A DNA stretch of 64,000 bases from Chondrus crispus (Eukaryota > Rhodophyta > Florideophyceae > Gigartinales > Gigartinaceae). Made by a program: the position numbers and the translations under genes. The stretch spans positions 120,793 through 184,792 of the forward strand of contig NW_005178745.1 of assembly GCF_000350225.1 (NCBI RefSeq). Reading direction: 5' to 3'. The notes under the pieces were generated by a model. The model had not been told where the DNA came from. It worked only from the letters and a program-made list of their open reading frames with translations, and did not search any database. Shown piece after piece: positions 54,065 through 64,000 of this stretch. Every line of letters begins with the position of its first letter. The first letter of the stretch is position 1.

Positions 54065-55998
54065 GTTATGCTCATGCACTTTGGCTTCTTTCACGGCGAT
54101 AGCTCCGTCGAGAAGTACGTCGTGTTTGCCGCGGGGTGCTGCTCCGCGGAGTGTCACTCTCAAGAATGCGCCTTCTAGTCCTCGGAGGCTCTAAAGAGCT
54201 ACCCGAATCGTTCCGGGCTCGGCGATTTGGGGTCACATTTTGCGGAGCAGACCCATTTGCGTTTGCTCTGTTTTGAGATGGGGATGGGGCAGTAGTGGTC
54301 CGCGTCACTAGATCTGTGGCCGAATGCCACACTGACCAACGCCTTTTTCTTAAACCAGGGTACACCCTCATGCAAAGATGAACATTACAAAGATTTCATT
54401 TGTATGAAGAACGATGTCCTCTCTGTCGCAGAGACACCCCACACACGGCGGAGGGGTGTTCGCGATGTTCGGCGGAAGACCCCGGATCGGCGTACCGAGG
54501 GTCTTCAACCAACCAACGCCACCGGAAGCGGGCCGGTAGGGGGTGGTAGAGCGTGGTCGGCAGGGACGCGCGCGTAGGCGAGCGGATCCGCGCCTCCACG
54601 CCACGGAGCAGTACCGGTTGACGGTCCAGTACTGACGGGCGGAGGCGGATCGCAGCTCGCCGCGGTGTCGCGCGCATCCACTACCCGCTCGGTGGTAACC
54701 ACTCGCGGAACGGCGGTGCGAGTGGTAGAATAAGCTGGGTGGTCGACCGTCGGTGGAGGGTTGCCTAGCTTCCTCCCCTCCGCCGGCGGTCGCTCCCTAT
54801 ATTTATTGTACAAGTTAATTAACCGTCTACAGTACAGTACGGACTGTACTGTAGTTGGCTTACTGTAGACAGTGCGGGCTGGCCCGCATTGTAATGCTGT
54901 CAGCCGTCGGTGCTGACAGCACACGTGTGCTACACGTGGGGTTCACGTGTTGGTGCGCGCGCGCTGTAAGGTATGCGCGCGCGCACGCCGTAAGGTCCGT
55001 ACCTTACAGCGTTATATCTAATTCTAAATCTTATGTATGGTACAGTAGCCGGCGGTTATGCTACACTCTCCAGCCCCCTGCGTTTTGTCCGCAAAGCTCG
55101 CAATACAAAGCTTTGGGCTCCTGTTTTGGCTCATTCCCTTGAACTGATAGTTTAAGACGCACACCGTCAGGAGCATTAAGAATATAAGTCTGTTGCTATG
55201 ACGGTTTACGGCCAAGTTTCTTAATCGCGTTGCATCTCCTGAAGTAGTTTCGCCTAGTTTTTGATACTCGCTTTGGTCCCTACTGTCCTGAATCGTATCT
55301 GCGTACGAAAGCAGTTCAATAGCTACATCATGAATAAAATCAGCCATCGCCTGGACCTTATTAAGCGCGTTTCTGTATGAGTCTAAAGATCGAAAGGAAG
55401 CTCGGTCTTCGAGAAGATCCCGTCTCTGAAAAATCTCCAGGCTATAAATCAATTTATGGCCAACGTCTTGATGGTCTGGGAAATCAACTTCTGCTCCTAC
55501 TTAAAATGTGATGTTGATGAGCGTAACATTGCTCTTGCCTGCGTAGCACCATCAACTCCCCCTTTTGTTTTAGAGTATAGGCTTTGAGAGGAATGCATAA
55601 AAAGCTTTAAGAGAGGGAAGGGACCCTTTTCTTTCACATATTCGTTGACAACGCGCCAAAAAGAGTGGAGGCACCACCTCTGCATCGTATAAATGTGCCC
55701 ACATCACGATAGAATCCGCTTTCGCCTGCAGCACCTCCTTAGAGGTCTCCGCAATTGTTTGTGAGCATTCCGCAACGACAGTGTAAAGAATACCCGTTTC
55801 TGCTGCGACAACGTATATGACAAATTGCACCCCAGTCACCAAGACTTGGTGAAGCAGCTGGCTGCCCTATGTGTTTTGCTGGAACAAACTGGCCAAACCT
55901 TTCGTCCCCAACGTCACAGGTAATGATGTTAGCAGCAGCCAAAGTTAGAGCAGAGTCTACAGTTTCTGGTGCAACCCTAGTCTTAATCTCAACAGAAG
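54065..55998 (-). pseudogene. Second PiggyBac/YqaJ-like transposase copy, decayed
   Basis: Minus-strand relative of the 18.3-21.5 kb gene. From 55998 downwards it carries SVEIKTRVAPE, then LLHQVLVTGVQFVIYV and AAETGILYTVVAECS, SKTKGGVDGATQARAML, a helical region (FRSLDSYRNALNKVQ), and the tail RVYPGLRKRRWSVWH near 54370. It includes the end of the YqaJ-like domain and the third catalytic region. Several frame changes and stops break it. Solo LTR B (54424-55065) lies within it, and the Gypsy element at 55999 cuts it in the middle of the nuclease domain. The missing first half should lie beyond the window, past that Gypsy element. It is clearly older than the 18-kb copy. Confidence 0.8.
54424..55065 (-). 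mobile_element. Solo LTR B, inserted in the second PiggyBac-like copy
   Basis: 642 bp; on the minus strand it starts TGTAGCATAACCGCC and ends GCGACA. A perfect 5-bp duplication CTCTC flanks it (54419-54423 and 55066-55070). It has the same family blocks as solo LTR A, in the opposite orientation. The insertion is younger than the PiggyBac-like copy it interrupts. Confidence 0.85.
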
Positions 55999-57110
55999 TG
56001 TAGTGCAATAATCGACTACACCGTGAGGGGGTGAAAAGAAAAGGAATTGAGGGGTATGACAAAGTGAGGGGGGGGTGACAAGTGAAAACTATTTCGCTTT
56101 ATTATTTTTATTATTAATTTTAATTAGTTGCATATTAGTTATTTAACATTAGATTGGATCTAGGATCTAGCGCCGAGAGCTACTGTAGTGGCTCCGGCGG
56201 GGCGATATATACCTTAGCCCTCTGACCACCAAGTCAGTAAAGGTAACCAGAGTTGCCAGAGTTGAATATCGCCTTGGTCGAAGTCCGTCTTTCCCAAGAC
56301 GCTCCCTTTTACCACAGAATACGTTATCCTTTGCGCTCGGGGGTTCCCTTTCCTTTTCCTTTATTTCACCTATCCATTTCTATTTCTATCTCTATTTCTA
56401 TTCCCTTATCTTGTGTTGGTTCCACAGTGCCTGATTGCGATCCGCATTGTGACGACTAGAGTCATCGGGCTCTTGCGTTGGTTCTTTGTTTCTTGTTGGT
56501 GCCATCGGCTTTGGTTGCGACCGGACCGGTGTAGGTGTCTTAGCCATCGGGCGACACGTGGGTGTAGCGCTGCTACTTGTTCACGTCTACCGACGGAGGC
56601 TGTTGCGACGACGTCTCCCTCGAAGGTCCTGTTGTGTATACAGGACAGTGTTGGTTCCATCGGATACAGGTTGCGACCGTTCCGGAGTCGGTACTTTGCC
56701 ATCGGAGAGTACGGAGGTGTAGCGCTGCTACGTGTTTGTTAATTCCCGTCGGGCTGCGTTGCGACGCCCCCGTCGAAGACCTTATCAAGGGTATAAGGTG
56801 TACCAGGCGCTCAGCGAGCATTGGCTTTACGACCCATCGGGCCCGGCTTCTTAATCACCGCCCCGAACTCGCCGAGCAGCTGCCTGTACAAGACTCTACC
56901 ACCATTCGTCCCGGGCCGGGCATCTTCCTTTTGCCCCCCCTATCAGGGACTTGAAGTACTGTGGGCCGCAAACCCACTTAAAGGGAAAGGGAGAATTGGA
57001 CACTCCGTAGGGCTGTGCCGTCGGCAACTCTTGTTAGTTGTTGTTTGTTGGTTGTGTTGTCGCTGGACCGTTGGACCCTGGTTCCGGCCTGACAGGCACA
57101 TTGAACTATA
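55999..57110 (+). repeat. 5' LTR of the 56-kb Gypsy element
   Basis: About 1.1 kb from TGTAGTGC to ACTATA, preceded by AGAAG at 55994-55998, the expected half of a 5-bp target duplication. The body aligns with the solo LTR at 5559-6639. Confidence 0.85.
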
Positions 57111-60100
57111 TAAGTGGTCTCCCGACCTAGAATCTGGAAACTACGAAGCCCGACCTAGAATCTGGAACTGAAATCAGAAGTCGGAAATGGGTAAATTAGT
57201 TCGATAGGTCTCGTTTATTAAGAGCGGACCATGGCATCAAGCCAACCCAAGGACGTCGGTCCTGGGGTCAGAAGGGCTGGATCAGCTCAAGAGTCGAAGA
57301 TTCCGCGAGGACCTCGTACACGAAGCCAAGGAAATTCGGCTACTGATCCAGTTGCAGAAGCGTCCCCTTCGGGGACGGCCGTTGAGAAAAATGGCCTGGA
57401 AGAGAAGTTCGAGAAGTTGAGCGAGGAGATTCGTCAGGAGACGAAGAGCAAGTTCGACGAACATCTGGGCATTTTTCAGAAGCAACAGGAGTTGCTAAAT
57501 TCCGAGTTCCACGCTGCGCTTGAAGAGCTGACAGCCCGTGTGGTTCTCGTTGAGAATTTAAGTAGCGATGCGTCCCCGGGCCGAGATCCGGAAGTGCTGG
57601 ATTCGCTAAAGCTCGCCGCGAAAGAAGCGCGGCGAGACGCGAATCAGGCCCTGGAAACGCTGGCCAAGACAAGGGACAGCATCGACGACCGGTTCTACCG
57701 CGCTTCGCGGCGACTCAAGGACCTTGAGCAATCTGCGGGCCGGGCCGAACCAAGTTTGGACGCGGGACCGCTCTCCGGCGGAGAAGAAATCGACGGTCCA
57801 ACGAAGAAGGACAAGTCAGTCCGGACCCGGGATTCCAAGTGGAAGAGCCCTAAGTCGGCCAAAGGCCGAAAGAAGAAGAAAAGTCACTGTAGTGACGACC
57901 GCGAAAATTGCGCCTCAAATTCGGAGTCGAATGTTTCAGAAGAAAATGGTGACGACGGCTCGTCGAACCATTCAAGAAATTCCGACCGAAGATCGACAGA
58001 AGGGAATGGAATTTCGTCAATAAGAAGAGCTCCAAAAGAGGCGGAGTCTCTTCGTCCGCCTCGCGGAGAGACAAGGAAACGGAGCCAGAAGACATTGCGA
58101 CGCGGCGCGGACCGCGATGGGAGGAGTTGGAGGAATTAAATCCGACCAAACACCTCTTCAAGAAGTTGCTTTCGTACAGGACGTACCGCCTGCGGAACCC
58201 GCAGACACGTTTGTCGGGCAAGCGGCGGACCGCCGTGCGAAAGATCAGAAGAGACATACCACCAAAGGTGAAAAGAGACAATACGTTCACAGGAGACGAT
58301 AGCGTATTAGTTCTAGACATTTTAGCTAAGATAGTCCAAGAATTCGACACCCAGGAGATGAACGAAGGCCAAGCGATCGGCTTGCTACCGGAGTTCCTCA
58401 GCGGAATCGCCTTGAGACAGTACACTTCGGTGTCACAAACGGCGGGGTCCCACCATGGGAAAATATCCGTCTGGCGGGAGGCCGTACAGTGGCTATTGCG
58501 AAGCTTCGCCACCGATGAGGCAATCCGCCAAGCCGTACTCGCTTTACGGGAAGTACAGCAGCTACCGTCTGAAGACGAGATGGAGTTTTATATCCGTCTG
58601 ACGGACGCGAACAATCGATGTGGAAACGTATATTCGATGGAAGAACAAATGACGATGTTTATTGAAGGACTCGATTCGAGTATCAAGCCGATGGTATCTC
58701 AATACCGACAAGACAATCGGGACGTTTCGTTTTTGAGACTAGTTAATTACGCGAAGGCGCATGGCTCGGCTAGCCGCGCCAAGGAGAGGAAGACTAGGAG
58801 AGTCACCATCCAAGCGCCAGCGACGCTAAGGATGGGGGGGAAGCAGAAGCCTTCGCACCCCACGTGAAAAACCCGCGGCGCTGTCCACTTGGCAGACTCA
58901 CTGTCTGCGTCCAGAGGACCTAGTACTGTTGATCAGGAAGAAAATGGATACGCAGGAGCATTGGTCGCCGAGGGCGATTTTTATGACCCATCGGAGGAAT
59001 ATGGAGACGAGGAGCACGGGGCTAGTTGGATGTCCTCGTTACGGACGCCCACGTATACGACGGGCTCGTATACAGAGGCCGCGGAACCCGTGTTGGCGTT
59101 TCGAGGGCGCGGACACACGCCAGTGCCAAGAATTCCGATGGAAGACAAGGGTACGGCCTTCAGAAGACCGGGCTGGACGGGCCGGCCAACGGCCCGAGGA
59201 CCGCCAAGGTCGCCGTACCCTCCGAAGAATCATGGCCTCGTATGCTACCATTGCTACGAGAAGGGGCACGGAGCGCCTACGTGTTTGCTCTCGTTCCGAG
59301 AGATGCACCGAGTTCTGAAGAACTACGAGGCGCTCTCCCCGATAGAGAGGTTGGGAATTCCGTCGACAAGTTACCTGAAGGTAAAACAATGCTTCGAATC
59401 GCAGACGACGAGCACACCGAGTGCCTCTGCCGAAGGTTCGAACCGAACATCAGGAAGGCCGGCCGCGGGGCCGTCGTCGGACTGGAGAAGAAACCCGCAG
59501 CGACAGGAAAACTAAGGGGGGGAATCTCAAATAATTCGAAAGGAGAGACATGTGTCGGCCGAAACATGTCCGGGACCCAGTCCCGTTCCCCGCTTTTAGC
59601 GAAGAAGGCAGTCAACGACGAGGAGACAGTTGGAATCGTCGATAAACCGAAAGGACCCATTGGGGTCAAGAAGATTCTGCGAAGAGGTAAGGACGATTCG
59701 TTGGAGCACGTCCGACGCCCCTGGTACGGGGTCAAGCGCGGGGAATGTCTCGAGAAGATTTTAGTCCTTGCGAGGAAAAACTACAAAGTCTTCGCGGACA
59801 TTGGACCGACGGTCGGATTGATGAGCCGTGTACTGTCCGTGTTGGACACCGGCGCGGGACCTAATCTTATCCGGAGATCCGAGCTTCCCGCAGGAATGGA
59901 AACTTTTGTGTCGTTCGGACCGACCCAAGACATTGGCCATGCGAATAATAGGCCACTCCGAACTCTAGGTACACTCAAAATGCCTGTGAGACTTGGACGT
60001 TTCGTGGCTTCAGCCGAATTCATAGTTTGCGAAAAACTCGCAGTCCCTCTAATTCTAGGTGCGGACTACTGTGATCGGTTTGTGGAAGCAATCTATCCTC

Positions 60101-63100
60101 ATAAGAAGACTGTGGAGTTGGCAGATTTCTCGGAGGTTCCGATTATAAGGAAGTTCTCACCGAGAAAGGGAAAGAAGACTCTGGTCCCAGGAGAGCACCA
60201 GGAAGAGAAAAAAGGAGAACGAATTTCCCCCAGAGTGAAGGTGGCAAGAGCCACGACTATTGAGCCAGGGACGCAACGCGTCGTCGAATGCACCTCAAAG
60301 AGGACTGGTTTAGTCGTGGCCCAGCGGTACTCAACGTTATATCAAAAACACGGCTTAGCGAGCACGAATAGTGTCGTCCAGGTTGAGCCTGACAGGCCAT
60401 TCCGTTTACTCGTTGCGAATTTTAGGAAGTACCCTGTCAGGCTACAAAAAGGCCAGGTGGTTGCCGAACTTCTACTGCATCCGCGAGCCGCGTTCGCAAG
60501 CCAAACCACCATTGGTGAGGTACTTGGAGTACAAGAGATAACCGAGGAAGGAGTTCCTAGTTCTACTCCGTCGCCTACGGGCGACGTTAAATTTTTATCA
60601 TCAGAGCAGAACCCGAGAGATCCGTGAGAAGAACGGTTGGATGGGCTCTCCGCGTCGGCAACTGCAAAGCCGGAACGACGGATTGAGCCTCCACCGCCGG
60701 ACGTGGATGAACTCGACCTGAGCCACATCCCGGACCGGCTACGCGAGCGATTCCGTCGGATGCTCAAGAAATATTCCCGCATGTGGGATGGGACCCTTGG
60801 TGAAATTAACATCACGGTCCACCGAATTGAATTGGTCCGGGACACAAGACCAATTCCGCAAGCCCCGTATCTGGCCGGGCCTAAGGCCCGCGAGAAAGAA
60901 GATGCAGAAGTACAGAAGATGTTAAAGGCAGGAGTAATTGAGCCGGCACAGTCAGAATGGGCGTCGCCCGTGTTGCTGGTGCCGAAACCGGACGGTTCAA
61001 TGCGCTTTTGCGTCGATTATAGAAAATTGAATGCAGTGACGGTGAAGGACACGTACCCGCTGCCGCGCATGGATGAGTGTTTAGACTCGCTTGGTGATAC
61101 CAAGGTCTTCTCCGCGTTAGAGGCCATCTCCGGGTACTGGCAGATGCCAATTCCCGAAAGCGACAGCGACAAAACCGCATTTTCGTGTCACTCAGGTTTG
61201 TACCGATTCTCAAGAATACCCTTCGGGCTTACCAACGCGCCAGCGACGTTCCAGAGAGCCATGGATATCCTGCTCTCTCCGTTCCGTCGGAAATGCTGTC
61301 TAGTATATCTAGATGATATCATCATCTTCAGGAAATCCTGGGAGGAGCACGTCGTCCACGTTGACGAAATACTGTCTGTATTGGAGAAGGCAGGTGTCAA
61401 GCTCAAGCTTCGCAAGTGCAATTTTTTCGTCGAAAAGATCAAGTACCTGGGCCATGTCGTTCGGCCAGATACGCTCAAAGTTGACGCCGCGCGAACCGCC
61501 GCATTGGAACAAGTGAGGTACCCTCAAACGCAGACGCAGCTCATAAGCTTCCTGGGACTTTGCAATGTCTACCGCAGGTTCGTTCCGCATTATGCGAAAA
61601 TTGCGCATCCTCTAATCCAACTACTGAAGAAAGGACAACCGGCCCAGTTGGAAGGATTCGACGAACCATGCGAAAAAGCTTTTCATAAGCTCAAAGACGC
61701 TATCTTGGCGCCACCGGTGTTGGCGCTGCCGAAGAAAGACCTACCATACTCGGTAGACACCGATGCAAGCGACTATCAAATCGGCGCTGCATTATTTCAA
61801 ACGCATCCGGATGCGCAACGTAAACCCATCGGGTTCTTTTCAAGAACGTTAGCCGCAGCCGAGAGAAACTATTCTGTATCAGAAAAAGATTGTCTAGCGG
61901 TAATTTGGGCCGTACAGACTTTAAGACCATATCTATATGGCGAGCACTTCATTGTGCGTACCGACCATGCCTCATTGAGGTGGTTGATGAACGGAACCGA
62001 CCCCAGCGGGAGATTAATCCGATGGAGGCTACGCCCCTCCGAATTTGATTTCGAAATCAAGTACAAGAAGGGCAAGGCTAACAGCCAAGCTGATGCCCTG
62101 TCAAGATTACGGACCGCAGGAGAAACCTTCGACGAAATCGACAACGAAATCCCATGCTTTATGGCCGAACCGGCCGAGGGTACAGTGGAGGACGAGGACA
62201 GCTTTGACGCGTTAGACGACAACCTCGCTCTTAAGGGGGGGCCGCCTCTGATCGCCTGGATCACTTCCAAGCTGTCACTCCGGAGGAGCTCATTGGCGAG
62301 CAAGCCGTCGACCCCTTCTGCAACCGCATCAAGGAAGAAATGGACGCCGGAAAGGTGAGAACATTCAGCATGGAGACCGAGGAACTCGAAGGAACTCTAT
62401 GCCGTACCGCGGCGGAGTTTGCACAAGCGGTGATACCACAATCGTTAAGGGACCGCGTCCTATGGTTGAGCCACTACGCAAAATTGGCAGGCCACCCGGG
62501 AGGCAGGGAACTTTACAAGACATTGAGAAGATATTTTTACTGGCGTACGATGGCCCTAGACTGCTACGCAGTCGCGAAGGATTGCGCCGCATGTGCGCGG
62601 GAAAGGGTGAAGTTAAGAAAAAACACGAAGGAAATGAAGCTGGTCACGCCCAAAGCTCCGCTGGAGTTTGTCGCCATCGACATCCTCGGCGAGCTAATTA
62701 CAACTAAACGAGGAAATCGGTATATTCTCGTGATCAGAGATCGCTACTCGAAACTGGTACGAACCGTACCGTTGAAGAAGATATCAGCTGCGCACATCGC
62801 AGAAGCCTTCGTTCACCATTGGGTATTCGTGTATGGACCGCCGGTCAAGCTGCTGTCCGACAATGGAACACAGTTCACGGCCCGGTTCTTTCAGAATGTC
62901 TGCCGAATTCTCGGCATACGCAATGTGTTCACGACTACGTACCACTCGCAAGCCAACGGCCAAGTTGAGAGGTTTAACCGCACGCTGACTTCCGCGTTGC
63001 GAAAATATTTTGGAGAGCATCTCAAGGACTGGGACCTATTTAGCGACGCTGTGACGTTCGCATACAACACGCAAGTTCATCGAACTACGAACATCGCGCC

Positions 63101-64000
63101 CTTGGAGCTGGTGTTAGCTCGGGCGCCGAGAAGCATTGCGTTACAAGCACAGCCAAGTTTGGAAGGATTTAGCTCGAATCGAGCGTACTACCTGAAATGG
63201 AAGTCGTGGTTCGAAAGCCTGATGAAAAGAGCTTGCGGAAAGAATAAGCGCGCTACAAGCGAAATTTCGACGCAAGGCTCCGCAAGCCGAAGTATGAAAT
63301 CCCTTCAGGATCATACGTATTCCTTCGAAAGGAGCAAGGCACGGCCACCCAGCCGAAACATAAGTTGGCAAAAGTGGCTACGGGTCCATATCAAGTGAAG
63401 GAGTCAACTGAGAATACGGTCGTCATTGCCATCGGCGACCAAGAAGAGCGCGTGTCGCGAGATCGAGTCGAATTAGCCCCTAGTCCCATGGACTATACGC
63501 CGATAATCGGGCTACGACAAGCGCTACAGTTCCTCAATCGAGAAGGTGAACGAGAAGAATCCGCCGCGCAAGCGAAGGATAGGACGGATGACGGACCGTT
63601 GGTAAATCAGGAAGCTGCGGGCATCCCGCCCGATCTACAAGAGATGGGAGGTTCGGAAGAGCAGGATGAGGATGAGTCGCTGGCTGTTCGGAAGGGGGAC
63701 GGACAGTTGGACAAGCAAGAAGAAGGAGCCGAGAGTCAGGAGTATGTGATCGACAAGATCGTGGACCACGGCTACGACGACGAGAAATTAATTCTCAAAA
63801 TAAGATGGTATGGGTATACCACCGAGGACGCGACGTGGGAGCCCATTGAGCAGTTACCTCGTAGCACAACAGTCACGTATTTCCGAAGGAAACGGTTGCC
63901 CCTGCCGGCGCAAGTCGCGCACGCGGTACCTGGATAGCTGTTGTCAAGAAAGAATGCAGAGGAGATCCAGCAAAGAAGTCAGAAGTTTGAGGAAGCGATG
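55999..64000 (+). mobile_element. Ty3/Gypsy chromovirus, 3' end beyond window
   Basis: A large Gypsy fossil inserted into the second PiggyBac-like copy. Parts: 5' LTR 55999-57110; possible primer site starting TGGTCTCCCGACC at 57115; gag about 57231-59515, with a CCHC zinc knuckle (CYHCYEKGHGAPTC) at about 59243; protease (DTGAGPN) near 59845; reverse transcriptase about 60900-61500 (YLDDIIIF near 61305); RNase H about 61740-62100; integrase about 62440-63200 (SDNGTQFTARFF, SQANGQVERFNR); chromodomain about 63740-63890 (RWYGYTTEDATWEP). The coding part ends at 63937 and the 3' LTR lies outside. It has several breaks but long well-preserved domains, so it is younger than the minus-strand Gypsy at 23-31 kb. 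A solo LTR of this family lies at 5.6 kb. Confidence 0.92.

Overview
This is a repeat-dominated nuclear window from a eukaryote. Two chromodomain Ty3/Gypsy elements, a Ty1/Copia element and Tc1/mariner, hAT, pogo-like, PiggyBac-like and Tnp2/CACTA-like DNA transposons fill most of it. Between them lie a few host-type genes with at most short introns. One gene carries an LHC/HLIP-type motif and another is a plant/algal-type glutathione S-transferase. This suggests a photosynthetic eukaryote with compact genes and many transposons; a florideophyte red alga (Chondrus-like) is my best inference, not a demonstrated identity.

Layout. 0.8-2.3 kb: a Tc1/mariner element that looks whole, in a background rich in ATGCCC/GGGCAT. 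2.8-5.5 kb: a decayed hAT transposase. 5.6-6.6 kb: a solo LTR with a clear target duplication. 6.9-9.2 kb: a tRNA-like SINE piece, a perfect 54-bp palindrome and a non-autonomous TIR element. 9.9-16.5 kb: a pogo-like transposase gene split by a complete-length Copia element (10.7-15.5 kb). 17-17.7 kb: a Copia integrase scrap. 18-21.9 kb: a PiggyBac-like transposon whose transposase carries a YqaJ-type nuclease domain. 22-30.8 kb: a minus-strand Gypsy chromovirus.

31-50 kb is a gene island. It holds pieces of an MFSD5-like transporter, a UTP6-like snoRNP protein, an LHC-like protein, a GST, a SNF2 helicase, a TMEM62-like phosphoesterase, SHMT and ARP5. Nearly all are truncated or interrupted. 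They are mixed with three large ORFs, two of which I cannot identify; the third is a 1263-residue Tnp2-like transposase. AT-rich degenerate arrays of one family, in opposite orientation, bound the island at 30.8-31.07 kb and 50.4-51.2 kb.

52-64 kb: a solo LTR containing a 36-bp minisatellite, a second PiggyBac/YqaJ copy broken by another solo LTR of that same family, and a large Gypsy chromovirus (from 55,999 past the window end) inserted in that second copy.

The main signals are: (1) the PiggyBac-like transposase with a YqaJ nuclease domain between its second and third catalytic aspartates, present in two copies; (2) five short, nearly spacer-free palindromes at four sites, several at sequence junctions; (3) the island of broken host genes flanked by inverted AT-rich arrays; (4) nested insertions that give a relative chronology.
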